The notes: generated from the sequence alone by a model not told the origin. 64,000 bases of DNA from Phycisphaerae bacterium (GCA_013360585.1 JABWBH010000002.1:1-64000); one strand, 5' to 3'; shown: positions 18,079-26,765, counted from the first letter of the stretch. Program-made: numbers and translations.

Positions 18079-18485
18079 ATCTGACAGGCGACGCACAACC
18101 CGGCGCGGCAGCCTTAGATTCGGTGTGCGGCAGGTTTACGACGGCATGAGCGACACAGGATCGTCCGGTACCGGGGCGCTCTTCGTCGCGCGACTGCGCC
18201 GCGACGCAGGTGACTCTTGGCGGGAAAGCGAAAACCGTGTAGTCGAGGGGGGGCAAGACGGTGCTTTCGGTGTCCAGGGAAGAACTGGCGGATCGGGGAA
18301 CCCTGTGGCAGGATGGCGGCCGCAAGACATTGGGTGGTCCGAAACCCGGACGTGAAGCATGTGCAGGGTGGAGGCCGTTGAAGAAGTGCCGGGCGGCTCG
18401 GGTAGATGAAGGTAAGGCATCTTTGTAGCAGTGGTTGGTTTTGGGAGGGCGGGACTCTGGAAAAACCGACGGTCAAGCAATCGGT
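18079..18485 (+). repeat. Copy B of the duplicated intergenic module
   Basis: The partner of 16375-16733. It begins with GACAGGCGACGCACA 95 nt after the stop at 17984 and ends in the 41-nt identical block (18445-18485), which here lies inside the 5' end of the 18406 gene. Confidence 0.7.
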
Positions 18486-18816
18486 GCTGCTCGGCTTGGG
18501 CCTCGTCGCCCTGATGGTAAGCGGTTATTTGGTCTTTCGGTCCGATCCATCGCAGCCGCGCCTGCCCGGTGAGGTGGATTTTGTCTGTGTCAAATCCGGC
18601 GAGCGATTTGTCTTGGACCGCAAAGCGCCGGAGTGCAAGGTCATCCCGGCAAGGAATCCTAAGACGAGCGAGCGAACCCTGATTCCCTGTTCACTCAAGG
18701 ATGGCAAATGGATCGTGATTGATCATTATCGATCAGCCGTGACGAATCTAGCAGGAGAGAACCGGTATGTTGACCCCGAAACACTCGAAATACGAAATGT
18801 GCCGTCCGATCAATAA
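18406..18816 (+). CDS. Small single-helix membrane or exported protein
   Basis: Up to 136 residues from ATG 18406. No clear ribosome site exists, and an in-frame CTG at 18457, just before EKPTVKQSV, would give a shorter form that keeps all recognisable features. A membrane helix (VLLGLGLVALMVSGYLVF) is followed by about 85 soluble residues with FVCVKSGERFVLDRK and RTLIPCSLKDGKWIV. The gene overlaps the pseudopilin gene by 50 nt, so the two are translated from one mRNA and the protein may belong to the same pilus or secretion apparatus. The family is not recognised. Confidence 0.65.
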   Translation: MKVRHLCSSGWFWEGGTLEKPTVKQSVLLGLGLVALMVSGYLVFRSDPSQPRLPGEVDFVCVKSGERFVLDRKAPECKVIPARNPKTSERTLIPCSLKDGKWIVIDHYRSAVTNLAGENRYVDPETLEIRNVPSDQ

Positions 18817-19894
18817 CATCAGGCTCGGGCCTGTCCGCGGCTCGCATTTGCGCGCGTTTACGTTGATCGAGCTTCTTGTTGTGATCGCAATCATTGCCCT
18901 TTTGATTTCAATTCTGTTGCCCAGCCTTCAGGCGGCGCGCGGACAGGCGAAGAAGGTCAAGTGTGGAGCGTTGATGCGCGATCAAGGATCCGGTCTTCAG
19001 ATGTATTTTTCGGAAGGCAACGGATGGATTCCGGGCATGAACACGACCGGCGTCCGGACGGTTGAACAGCGATATGACATGGATTATCATCATTCGGACA
19101 TTCCTGTTCATCGTTGGGACTGGCTGACTCCGTTGGCCGATTACATGACGAAACTTCCCGAGCGCCGGGCAAGGCGATTTCATTTTCTTTTCGAGTACTG
19201 GAAGTGTCCGTCGGTTCCCGAAGAATCGACGACGCTTTTCTACGAATCCGCCCCGCCGGATCTCCAGGAATTTGAGGATGAAACAGCGCCGTTGCTTCCG
19301 GTGAGCTATCTTATGCCCGCCTATTTCCAAGCCTGGGGGCAACGGAGTTCCGGAACGGTCATCGGATATTACAGGCGCAATGGATCCCCCGACCAGAACG
19401 CAAGGATTACGGCTTATGTTTTTCCGAGCAATTATGAGGTGGTGGTTGAAGACTATCTTTCAATCGTTGACCGCGTAGGGACGCCGGCTGAGAAAATCGC
19501 GGTGAGCGATGGCACGCGCTATCTTCCTGAGAATAACATCTTAGACGTGGACATCCACCCGTGGGAGGGTCGATGGGGCGGCTTCGCCGATCAAGGAGGC
19601 TGGTGGCAGGGAGGCACGGCGCTAGGCGTGGGCCGAAACGATCGTACCGTCGATGGTCGCCCTATCGTGTGGCCTAGTCCAAGCGACGGTGAGAATCAGA
19701 AGTGGTCCTATCGTCACGGAGGCGCCCGGGATGTTCGTGAAAAGTCGATCAATTCGCTATTCTTCGACAATCACGTAGAAAGTCTGACGAACCGCGAATC
19801 GCGCGAGATTCGGTACTGGTATCCCAAGGGGGCGGTTGTGAAGAAGCCGAACGAGGGGATGACGCTGGTGCCGATGGATTATGTGGTTCCTTGA
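18767..19894 (+). CDS. Type II/IV pseudopilin-like protein (prepilin N-terminal methylation motif)
   Basis: 375 residues. The class III signal ends at about residue 30, and the mature N-terminus is FTLIELLVVIAIIALLIS, the prepilin peptidase and methylation motif with Glu at +5. The helix is followed by ILLPSLQAARGQAKKVKC, typical of the large planctomycete pseudopilin families. The C-terminus carries SLFFDNHVESL, which corresponds to their terminal H-x-DG-like region. SD AGGAG lies 9 nt before ATG 18767, within the preceding gene. It is probably processed and assembled into a pseudopilus or a surface-located minor pilin. Confidence 0.85.
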   Translation: MLTPKHSKYEMCRPINNIRLGPVRGSHLRAFTLIELLVVIAIIALLISILLPSLQAARGQAKKVKCGALMRDQGSGLQMYFSEGNGWIPGMNTTGVRTVEQRYDMDYHHSDIPVHRWDWLTPLADYMTKLPERRARRFHFLFEYWKCPSVPEESTTLFYESAPPDLQEFEDETAPLLPVSYLMPAYFQAWGQRSSGTVIGYYRRNGSPDQNARITAYVFPSNYEVVVEDYLSIVDRVGTPAEKIAVSDGTRYLPENNILDVDIHPWEGRWGGFADQGGWWQGGTALGVGRNDRTVDGRPIVWPSPSDGENQKWSYRHGGARDVREKSINSLFFDNHVESLTNRESREIRYWYPKGAVVKKPNEGMTLVPMDYVVP

Positions 19895-19943
19895 GGGGAG
19901 GGGAACAGGCAATAGGAGCGGCGGGGAGCCGCGGGGCGGACTT

Positions 19944-19975
19944 TTTCGGCGTTTCGGCGTTTCGGCGTTTCGGCG
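19944..19975 (+). repeat. 8-nt tandem repeat, TTTCGGCG x4
   Basis: Four perfect head-to-tail copies of TTTCGGCG, followed by degenerate GCGTTTTGA-like units to about 20020. The tract lies between the pseudopilin gene and the kinase-like gene. Confidence 0.7.
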
Positions 19976-20039
19976 ATCCAGTGTTCCTGCGTTTTGATGT
20001 TTTAGCGTTTTGACGTTTTCCAGGTCGGGTTTGAGCCGC

Positions 20040-20045
20040 TACACT
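20040..20045 (+). promoter_or_regulatory. Possible -10 box for a leaderless transcript
   Basis: TACACT ends 8 nt before the ATG of the 20054 gene, and no Shine-Dalgarno sequence is present. A -35 (TTTCCA, 17 nt upstream) is weak. If it is a real promoter, the mRNA would begin at or next to the start codon. Confidence 0.3.
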
Positions 20046-20053
20046 TTTCGATC

Positions 20054-21196
20054 ATGTTATTTCCAGAACGCAAGCGCAAGGGCGTCCGCGTCGTGGTCAC
20101 CGGGCAGGTGGGCGTGGACAAGAAGCCGTTCCTGGAGCGCGTGGCGGAGATCGCCCGTGAGCGCGGCAAGGAGGTCACGCTCTTCCACGTCGGCGACCGG
20201 ATGTACGCGGAGGCGCCGGACGTCCGCCCCGGGCGGATTCTCGATCTGCCGAAGAAGCGCCTCGACGGGCTGCGGCGCAGCGTCTTCAAGGACTGCATGG
20301 CGCTGGCGGGGCGCGTCGAGAACCTGATCGTCAACACGCACGCGACGTTCCGCTGGCGGCACGGCTTGTTCCACGCCTACGACCACGACCAGATGGTCGA
20401 GCTGGACGCGGACCTTTACGTCACGCTGGTGGACAACGCCGACGCGGTGCATGAGCGTCTGCTGCGGCAGCACGACATCCCGCACACGCTGAAGGACATC
20501 CTCGTGTGGCGCGAGGAGGAGATCGTCGTCACGGCGACGATCGCGGAGGCGACGCGCGGCTACGGGTCGCACTACATCATCTCCCGCGGCGAGACCGAGG
20601 AGATGGCGGCGCTGATGCTGTACCGCCTGATGTTCGAGCCGAAGCGGAAGCGCGTCTACCCGTCGTTCCCGATGACGCACGTGCTGGACATGCCCGCGAC
20701 GCTGGCGCAGATCAACGCCTTCCGGGCGGCGCTGGCCGAGCATTTCATCACCTTCGATCCCGGCGACCTGGACGAGAAGCGCCTGCTGTTCGACGCCGGC
20801 GCGGCGATCCAGCGCGGCGAGGAGTGGTTCACGATCCGCGTCAACGGGCGGGATCTGCGCCTGCGGGCGCACGACGTCACCACCGTGGCTGCGGACATCG
20901 ACGGGCAGATCTACGCCCGCGACTTCAAGCTCATCGACCAGTCGGACATGATCGTCAGCTTCATCCCCGAGATGCCGGGCGGAAAGCCGGCGCTGTCCAG
21001 CGGCGTGGAGCGAGAGCTTCAGCACGCCTTCGAGGGGACGAAGGAGGTGTACGTGGTCTGGGAGCCCAAGGCCGAGCCGTCGCCGTTCATCACGCAGACG
21101 GCGTCGCGGGTGTTCGCGGGCGTGGACGACGTGCTGAAGTTCTTCCACCAGAAGGGCTACATCCAGCAGTACGCGCCGATGCTGCTGAAGACGTGA
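20054..21196 (+). CDS. P-loop nucleotide-kinase-like protein with C-terminal deoxyribosyltransferase-like region
   Basis: 380 residues, cytosolic. Residues about 10-200 look like an adenylate-kinase-type P-loop fold: RVVVTGQVGVDKKPF at the nucleotide loop, FHVGDRMY, LDLPKKRLDGLRR and VENLIVNTHATFRW (the Walker B side). The Walker A loop is degenerate, since the expected GK[ST] is replaced by DKKP. Residues about 270-350 (AADIDGQIYARDFKLIDQSDMIVSFIPE, ELQHAFEGTKEVYVVW) resemble nucleoside 2-deoxyribosyltransferase-like folds. I infer a nucleotide-binding protein whose kinase activity is doubtful. No operon partner is clear; the next gene follows after 141 nt. Confidence 0.6.
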   Translation: MLFPERKRKGVRVVVTGQVGVDKKPFLERVAEIARERGKEVTLFHVGDRMYAEAPDVRPGRILDLPKKRLDGLRRSVFKDCMALAGRVENLIVNTHATFRWRHGLFHAYDHDQMVELDADLYVTLVDNADAVHERLLRQHDIPHTLKDILVWREEEIVVTATIAEATRGYGSHYIISRGETEEMAALMLYRLMFEPKRKRVYPSFPMTHVLDMPATLAQINAFRAALAEHFITFDPGDLDEKRLLFDAGAAIQRGEEWFTIRVNGRDLRLRAHDVTTVAADIDGQIYARDFKLIDQSDMIVSFIPEMPGGKPALSSGVERELQHAFEGTKEVYVVWEPKAEPSPFITQTASRVFAGVDDVLKFFHQKGYIQQYAPMLLKT

Positions 21197-21277
21197 CGCG
21201 GGAGAACGCGCCGAACCGGATAGGCCGCACGACGCGGTGAACTCCCGGTTTGCGGCGCTGTGCGGGGTCCGAGTTCG

Positions 21278-21295
21278 CGCGGGCTGAAGTCCGCG
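21278..21295. repeat. Hairpin repeat, second copy of the GCGGGCT-GA-AGCCCGC type
   Basis: CGCGGGCT-GA-AGTCCGCG, with one G-T mismatch compared with the perfect copy at 8243-8260. The flanks (TTCG left, GTTCG right) also match. Confidence 0.5.
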
Positions 21296-21337
21296 GTTCG
21301 ATCACCAAGCTTCGTTCGCTTCATCAGGAGTTTCGTC

Positions 21338-21916
21338 ATGACCTTTCTGGCTGAGTTGTGGCTGCCCATCCTGGTGTCTGCGGTGCTGGTGTTCATCGCC
21401 AGCGCGGTGATTCACATGATGCTGCCGATCCACAAAGGCGACTGCGGAAAGCTGCCGAACGAGGACGCCGTGCTGGAGGCGATGCGCGGCGCGGGTGTCC
21501 GGCCGGGGGCGTACATGTTCCCCTGCGCCGAGAACATGAAGGACATGGGCTCGCCGGACATGCTGGAGAAGATCCAGCGCGGACCGGTCGGGTGGATGAC
21601 CGTCACGGGACCGGACGGTTTCAACATGAACCGCAGCCTGGGACAGTGGTTCGCGTTCTGCCTGCTCGTCGGGGCGCTGACGGCGTACGTCGGGTGGACG
21701 GCGCTGGGAGCGGGGGCGGCGTCGGGGCGGGTGTTCCGCGTGACGCTTGTGGCGGCGGTGCTCGGGCACGCGATCGGACACTTTCACGACTCGATCTGGA
21801 AGGGCTCGCGCTGGGGCATCACCTTCAAGTTCATCTTCGACGGCGTCGTCTACGGCCTGATCACCGCCGGCACGTTCGCCTGGTTGTGGCCGGACGCGGC
21901 GCAAGGCGCTGCCTGA
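21338..21916 (+). CDS. Membrane protein of unknown function
   Basis: 192 residues from ATG 21338, which has AGGAG 7 nt upstream; the frame is open further upstream without a ribosome site. An N-terminal helix (LWLPILVSAVLVFIASAVIHMML) is followed by about 80 residues outside the membrane (LPNEDAVLEAMRGAGVRPGAYMFPC, GPVGWMTV). Three C-terminal helices follow, with LGHAIGHFHDSIWKG between the last two. The His-rich turn could bind metal, but that is a guess. No family was recognised. Confidence 0.75.
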   Translation: MTFLAELWLPILVSAVLVFIASAVIHMMLPIHKGDCGKLPNEDAVLEAMRGAGVRPGAYMFPCAENMKDMGSPDMLEKIQRGPVGWMTVTGPDGFNMNRSLGQWFAFCLLVGALTAYVGWTALGAGAASGRVFRVTLVAAVLGHAIGHFHDSIWKGSRWGITFKFIFDGVVYGLITAGTFAWLWPDAAQGAA

Positions 21917-21966
21917 ACCGCCCCTTGGCTTCGGTCGCCGGGAGCTGAAATCACCTGAACGGACGA

Positions 21967-22020
21967 TTCTGCGCGATCCTGCGTTTCTGCGCGATCCTGC
22001 GTTTCTGCGAAATCCCGCGT
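21967..22020 (+). repeat. 18-nt tandem repeat, three copies
   Basis: The unit TTCTGCGCGATCCTGCGT occurs twice perfectly, then once with a few changes (TTCTGCGAAATCCCGCGT). Confidence 0.75.
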
Positions 22021-22410
22021 TCCGTGTCCGCTTGACGAACTGCATCTTTCATCGGTGACTGGGCCGGCGGATGATGGCGCGCGTTCCAGCGTTCCTGGGT
22101 GCTCCTGCGTTCTTGTGTGATTCCGCGGCGATATCGGCAAGCGATATTCTGCCCCGGTAGGGGCGCCAGACAACAGCCCAGCCCGCCAGGGCTGGGACGC
22201 CGCCGCCGATGATCCGGGAGTCCCGGAGGGACGACAGAGTTCAGGAGGAAGAAAACGCCCTCCCCCCCGATCGGCCGTCCCGCTCAGGCCCCAGCGCCCG
22301 TCGCGTCACAACGACAGAACATCCAGAACCCCAAGTCCCGGAGTCAGACGGGGACTTAGGGGAACGCTTTCTCTGCTCATGATTCGCAGCTGCCCGGCGC
22401 TTCCAACCCC

Positions 22411-22490
22411 TTGCCCTTCGGCGCCAAACACCTTTTGCCCTTCAGCACCCGACCCCCTGTCTTACAGCCCCCAACTCGTTGCCCTTCAGC
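22411..22490 (+). repeat. TTGCCCTTCRGC direct repeat, three spaced copies
   Basis: Copies lie at 22411-22422, 22435-22446 and 22479-22490, separated by C-rich sequence. Function unknown. Confidence 0.55.
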
Positions 22491-22628
22491 ATTTTAGACG
22501 AATCCATGTAAAGCCCGTTGAAAAAACCGGGCCCGCCGCATCGGACGCATGATCCTCGTGTCGGCGCCCGCATTTCGCCTCCGCGTGGGGGACGGGCTCG
22601 GGCGCCTGGCTCCGAAGGGAGGTCCGTC

Positions 22629-23333
22629 ATGCGTTATCGGATGGAATGGACCACGTCCGGCGGATTTTTCTTTTTCGCGCGTAAGATCGCGCCGCAGCCG
22701 GGGACAATCCCGGTGGAACGACTGAGCAAGGAGAGGCCGCTCTGCAAAGTGGGGGCGCTCTCCGGGCGGTCTGAGGCGAGCAAGGCGGGTCCGCTCTGTC
22801 AGGTGGGTCCGGGAGGTTCGCTTTCTGAGCGGTCCGGGTCCGGCAGGTCTGCGACCGGCCGAGGAAAGCGCGGCGCCGACTCGCGCCGCGGGCTGCGTCA
22901 TCGGTGGACGAGCGTTGCGTTGGGCGTCGTGCTGTTTTGCACGGCGGTCCGTGCGACGGATTACACGTGGACGGGGTCCACGGCCGGGGTGGATGATTTG
23001 TGGAACGACGAGGACCACTGGACGCCGGACCCGGGGTTTCCGGATTGCTGCAACGACGAGGCGATCGTCGGCGACGTGCGCGACGACGGCGAGTACACGG
23101 AGATTCACCTGGTGGCGGGACTGGCGGCCAAGGCCGTGCAGCAGATCACGATCACCAGCATGGTGGACGAGAGCGGGCAGCAGGCGCGCTTCCTCGACGG
23201 CGACGACTCGAACCCCGGGGTCAAGTGCGAAGTGCTGGTCGTGGACGCGACGAACCTGGATTACGACTTCGAAGTGAAGATCTCCGGCGGAGCGAAGATC
23301 GAGACGATGGAGAACTGCATCTGTACGCCGTGA
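22629..23333 (+). CDS. Probable exported protein of unknown function
   Basis: 234 residues from ATG 22629, which has GGGAGG 5 nt upstream. A hydrophobic, signal-like helix (WTSVALGVVLFCTAVRA) starts only at about residue 92. Either the true start lies further in, or the protein has a long Arg/Gly-rich leader encoded by repeat-like DNA. The mature part (about 125 residues) has YTWTGSTAGVDDLWNDEDHW, PGFPDCCNDEAIVGDV and a C-terminal ENCICTP. The W-N-D...W start resembles autotransporter-like or sheath-type secreted proteins. The neighbouring 23573 gene encodes another secreted Cys-containing protein, so the two may act together. Confidence 0.55.
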   Translation: MRYRMEWTTSGGFFFFARKIAPQPGTIPVERLSKERPLCKVGALSGRSEASKAGPLCQVGPGGSLSERSGSGRSATGRGKRGADSRRGLRHRWTSVALGVVLFCTAVRATDYTWTGSTAGVDDLWNDEDHWTPDPGFPDCCNDEAIVGDVRDDGEYTEIHLVAGLAAKAVQQITITSMVDESGQQARFLDGDDSNPGVKCEVLVVDATNLDYDFEVKISGGAKIETMENCICTP

Positions 23334-23572
23334 GCGGGGGGAACGTGGGATGGGGGAGGTCGGAGGCCGGAGGTAATTCCCAGAAATTCAATCCGAAACG
23401 TCACATCCGACATCAACCACCCGCAATCCAACAGGCCGCGCCGCGCTTCCTGACGGGCGAGGCTCGGTAAGACGACAGACGGTCACACTGAAGAAAAGAA
23501 GGAACGACGAAACGAATGGAGCATATGGCCCGTCCCCGAATCCGGGACGGTTTGCACGAGGAGATGCGGAAC

Positions 23573-24622
23573 ATGAAACGGATCGATCGGTCGATGCAGG
23601 CCCTGGTGGGGCCGATGGCGCTGATGGGAATCGCGGCGGCGGTGGCGCTCTCCGCCTCGGCGGACGAGTACCGGCTGAAGCAGGACAATTGCAATGACAA
23701 CTCGGTACCCAGGAGATGGGGAGATGCCGGGTCTTGGGAAGTCAAGGATGAATTCGGAGTTTGGGGGCCGGCCTCATCGAAACCCAATTCCGACGACCTG
23801 GTCTGGATTCAGAACGACAAGTGCGTGTACATCATCGGCGGGGACGCCTCGGCCGCACACGAGGAGGCGGGCGAAATCTACGTCTGCAAGTCGGGCGAGA
23901 CCACCGGCGAGTGCAACGGGGCGAGCGGCGCGGGGGTCATCAACATCGTGGACGGCAGTTCGCTGACGCTCTACGAAGACTCGGTGGTCAACGGCGAGAT
24001 CGTCTTCTACTCGACCACGGTGTCGCCCTGCCAGACCACCGGCGAACTGCGCATCCGCAAGAGCGACGACCTCGAGATCGACGGCAACGGCGGGAAGATC
24101 CGTACCGGCGGCGCGAACGGCCGGATCAAGGCGCACAGCAGCATCTGCGAGGACGAGGCGACCTGCGACACGCGGCTCATCATCGACGGCGCGACGCCGG
24201 GCAATGACAACACGTCGATGACCGTGCGCACGGACGGCGGCTGCGACATCGAGATCTCGGTCAAGCTCGGCAACCAGGGCGACGTCCACGCCAACTATGG
24301 GGACATCCGCCTGACCACGTCGCGCAAGAACGGCAACCCCGGTTTCTACCGCGCGTCCGGCGGCAAGATCGAGGTGGACCACGAGGTCCGCGGCGGCGCG
24401 ACGTGGCGACTGGAGGGCACGGGCGGGGAGATCCAGTTCGATGTGGAGTGCGTGAACCTCTCCGGACCGTTCTACATCCCGATGGGCGTGCTGCGGGTCA
24501 ACCAGCTCGTCTGCACCACGGGGCACGGCTATTACGGTGGCCAGATTGGGGAGAACCCGCAGGACGCCTTCATCCGGGCGGCGGCGGGGAAGAAGATCAC
24601 CTTCCACGGAGACTGCGACTGA
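23573..24622 (+). CDS. Exported repetitive beta-rich protein, Cys-containing
   Basis: 349 residues from ATG 23573; GAGGAG lies exactly 9 nt upstream, which decides between several in-frame ATGs. The signal peptide runs to ALSASA. The mature protein starts with DEYRLKQDNCND and RRWGDAGSWEV. It continues with short repeating beta-strand units (GVINIVDGSSLTLYEDSVVNGEIVF, ELRIRKSDDLEIDGNGGKI) that suggest a beta-helix. Cysteines occur throughout in even spacing. It probably acts on or outside the cell surface. No catalytic motif was seen. Confidence 0.7.
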   Translation: MKRIDRSMQALVGPMALMGIAAAVALSASADEYRLKQDNCNDNSVPRRWGDAGSWEVKDEFGVWGPASSKPNSDDLVWIQNDKCVYIIGGDASAAHEEAGEIYVCKSGETTGECNGASGAGVINIVDGSSLTLYEDSVVNGEIVFYSTTVSPCQTTGELRIRKSDDLEIDGNGGKIRTGGANGRIKAHSSICEDEATCDTRLIIDGATPGNDNTSMTVRTDGGCDIEISVKLGNQGDVHANYGDIRLTTSRKNGNPGFYRASGGKIEVDHEVRGGATWRLEGTGGEIQFDVECVNLSGPFYIPMGVLRVNQLVCTTGHGYYGGQIGENPQDAFIRAAAGKKITFHGDCD

Positions 24623-24677
24623 CGGATAGCGGCGGCCGCGCGTCCGGGCGCGAAAGCGCCCCGGACGCGCCACGCCG

Positions 24678-24743
24678 AACCGAGCCGCGACCGTAAGGGA
24701 GCGTACCTTTCGGGCCTTTCACGCGGGTTTTGAAACAGCGTGT
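24678..24743 (+). repeat. Copy of the stop-codon-proximal repeat element
   Basis: AACCGAGCCGCGACCGTAAGGGAGCG and, 19 nt later, GCGGGTTTTGAAACAGCGTG, related to 16219-16285. The left terminal repeat is poorly kept here. It lies 55 nt after the stop at 24622, in the same orientation as that gene. Confidence 0.5.
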
Positions 24744-24866
24744 GAATCGCCGTCAATCCTTGCGGGGCAAGGTGCAAAGAGGAGCCGTAGGGCGGGCTAT
24801 GCCCGCCGCAACCGGGATTGGACTGGAATCGCCGTCAAACCTTGCGGGACAAGGTGCAAGGGGGAG
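24744..24866 (+). repeat. Duplicated 41-nt leader flanking a palindromic hairpin
   Basis: Copies at 24744-24784 and 24826-24866 agree at 37 of 41 positions. Each has a small stem (CCTTG..CAAGG) and a purine SD-like end. Between them is the palindrome GGCGGGC-TAT-GCCCGCC (24791-24807). Only the second copy is placed to serve the gene at 24875. Confidence 0.65.
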
Positions 24867-24874
24867 AGAACATC

Positions 24875-26695
24875 ATGCGGACCCAAACCACAAAATCCGG
24901 CATTCCCATGCCGACGACCTTCGCACTGCTCGCCGCGCTGACGCTGTCGGCACCGCCGCTGACGCCGCCCGCCGCGGCCCAATGCCCGGGCCTGTTCCGA
25001 CTGGACTGGGTGGGAACCAACGGCGTGCCGGGAGGCGAAGCATTGGACGAGCCGACGCGCTTCGACATTGCGCTGAACGCTTCCGGTGAACTCGGCATGG
25101 CGAGCTGGCTGCACGTCCCCTCGGACATTGATCCGACCGACGCCGTCGTCACCGTGGGTCCGTTCGGCGAAGGCGACGGACTGGTCAACATCGTCGATCC
25201 GCGCGGCATCGGCGCGATGAACGGACGCATGGGCGGCGTGTATGAAGAGGCGTGCCTGTCCATTGATGCCACGGCGACCGGCGGCTGGGTCTATTGCGGC
25301 CGCTTCAGCTTCGACGTTTCGGGCGAGTACTGCGCCAACTTCGATCCGTTCGGAGGCGAACACAACCGGTGCGTCTACGGACCGAGAGACAATTACGGCT
25401 CATGGGTCACGGTGCTTGACCATCGCGGGCGCCACCAATACACGAAGCTGTTCGCGGGCGATGGAGACCTGTTTGCGCGGGCCGCCGCACGAGTACCGGA
25501 CGGATATGTATTCTCAGGGTTCATAGATGGGACCGTGGATCTGGACCCTGGTCCCGGCGAGGCCTGGTTCACATCCATCGATGAGAGCCGGGATGCATTC
25601 CTGCTGAGGCTTGATGCTCAAGCCAACTATGAGTGGGCCGTCGCCATCGGCAACTGGCGGCAGGACGAAGGCGAGCAGTTGGCCGTGGATTTCGACGGCA
25701 ACCTCTATTGGCTGGGCCGATTCTCCCAGACCGTGGACTTCGACCCCGGTCCGGGCGTGGACGAGCACACCTCCATCTCCGGATCGGACATGTTCATCAG
25801 CAAGTACACGTCGGATGGTGCATACCAGTGGACGCGGACGGTGAACACCAATCAGACCCACTCGGGGACAACATTGGATTTCTACGACAACAAGGTGCTG
25901 GTGGCCGGAGGGTTCTCCGACCGGGTGGACTTCGATCCCACGGCGGGTGTGGATGAGCGCCGTTCCGCCGGCGAGGGCGACGCCTACCTTTCCATGTGGA
26001 CCTCGGGCGGCGACTACCTCTGGACAAGGACATGGGGTGGAGCCGATGGATTTGATGCCGCGAAAGCGGTGTTCAACCCGGCGGGAGACATTATTGTTTC
26101 AGGAGGTTTCACCGGAAACGTCGATTTTGATCCCGGGGCGGGGATGGACGTGCGGTCGTCAAGTGTGGGCCTGAATGCCTTTATCACCAAGTACAGCAAT
26201 GCCGGCGAATATCAGTGGACTCAGACATTCGGTCCGCCGGACAGTGCATGGGTTTACCGCATGGCTTACCATAAACCGACCGATGAATTGTGGCTGGACG
26301 GCCTGTTCATGGGCACGGTGGACTTCGATCCTGGTCCGGGCGAGGCGATGCGCACGTCGGTCGGCGAGCGCGACCTCTTCCTGATGAAGATGCGCTGCGC
26401 CGGCGGCGGGTGCGCGGAGCTGACCGGGCACAGCGCCACGGGCCGCAGCAGCAAGGCCAGTGCGACCGTGACGACCACGCTCCCCAGCGGCAAAGCCGCC
26501 GTCCGCCTTTGCGACGACGCGGGCAACACGATCGCCACGAAGAAGAAGACCATCACCGCGGACGGCTCGGCCTCGGTCACCTTCAAACGCCTCCGCCGCG
26601 GGATGTACTGGCTGACGGTCACCCAACTGAAGGACGCCGACGGTCGCAAAGTCTGCCGCGGCGAATTCCTCGAACGCCGCGTGGAGGTGCGGTGA
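24875..26695 (+). CDS. Secreted beta-propeller (SBBP-like) protein
   Basis: 606 residues from ATG 24875 after GGGGGAGAG. A signal peptide (LLAALTLSAPPLTPPAAA) is followed by an N-terminal domain (about 30-170) and at least six repeats of some 55 residues. Each repeat has the core VDFDPGPGVDEHTS..G..D.F..K, then Y-x-W-x-R-T; this is the SBBP (seven-bladed beta-propeller) family signature. The last 90 residues form a prealbumin-like domain (KAAVRLCDDAGNTIATKKKTITADG). It is probably cell-surface or extracellular. The repeated DPGPG loops are a hallmark of related Bacteroidota and planctomycete proteins. Confidence 0.8.
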   Translation: MRTQTTKSGIPMPTTFALLAALTLSAPPLTPPAAAQCPGLFRLDWVGTNGVPGGEALDEPTRFDIALNASGELGMASWLHVPSDIDPTDAVVTVGPFGEGDGLVNIVDPRGIGAMNGRMGGVYEEACLSIDATATGGWVYCGRFSFDVSGEYCANFDPFGGEHNRCVYGPRDNYGSWVTVLDHRGRHQYTKLFAGDGDLFARAAARVPDGYVFSGFIDGTVDLDPGPGEAWFTSIDESRDAFLLRLDAQANYEWAVAIGNWRQDEGEQLAVDFDGNLYWLGRFSQTVDFDPGPGVDEHTSISGSDMFISKYTSDGAYQWTRTVNTNQTHSGTTLDFYDNKVLVAGGFSDRVDFDPTAGVDERRSAGEGDAYLSMWTSGGDYLWTRTWGGADGFDAAKAVFNPAGDIIVSGGFTGNVDFDPGAGMDVRSSSVGLNAFITKYSNAGEYQWTQTFGPPDSAWVYRMAYHKPTDELWLDGLFMGTVDFDPGPGEAMRTSVGERDLFLMKMRCAGGGCAELTGHSATGRSSKASATVTTTLPSGKAAVRLCDDAGNTIATKKKTITADGSASVTFKRLRRGMYWLTVTQLKDADGRKVCRGEFLERRVEVR

Positions 26696-26707
26696 TGGGG
26701 ATCGGGC

Positions 26708-26724
26708 GGCGGGCGTAGCCCGCC
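26708..26724. repeat. Palindrome GGCGGGC-GTA-GCCCGCC
   Basis: A perfect 7-bp stem followed by CTACGG. It shares sequence with the hairpin at 24791 and the one at 56777, and with 26766-26782 (GGCGGGC-ATA-GCCCACC, one mismatch). Confidence 0.6.
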
Positions 26725-26765
26725 CTACGGGGTGGGGATCGGGGGTCGGGCAGCGGACGGCGAGA

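Larger units (their letters stand above)
21917..22628. other. 712-nt repeat-rich intergenic region
   Basis: No gene. It contains a three-copy 18-nt tandem repeat and three spaced copies of TTGCCCTTCAGC, both listed separately, as well as loosely similar GCGTTCC/GCGTTCT strings between 22080 and 22120. Confidence 0.5.
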
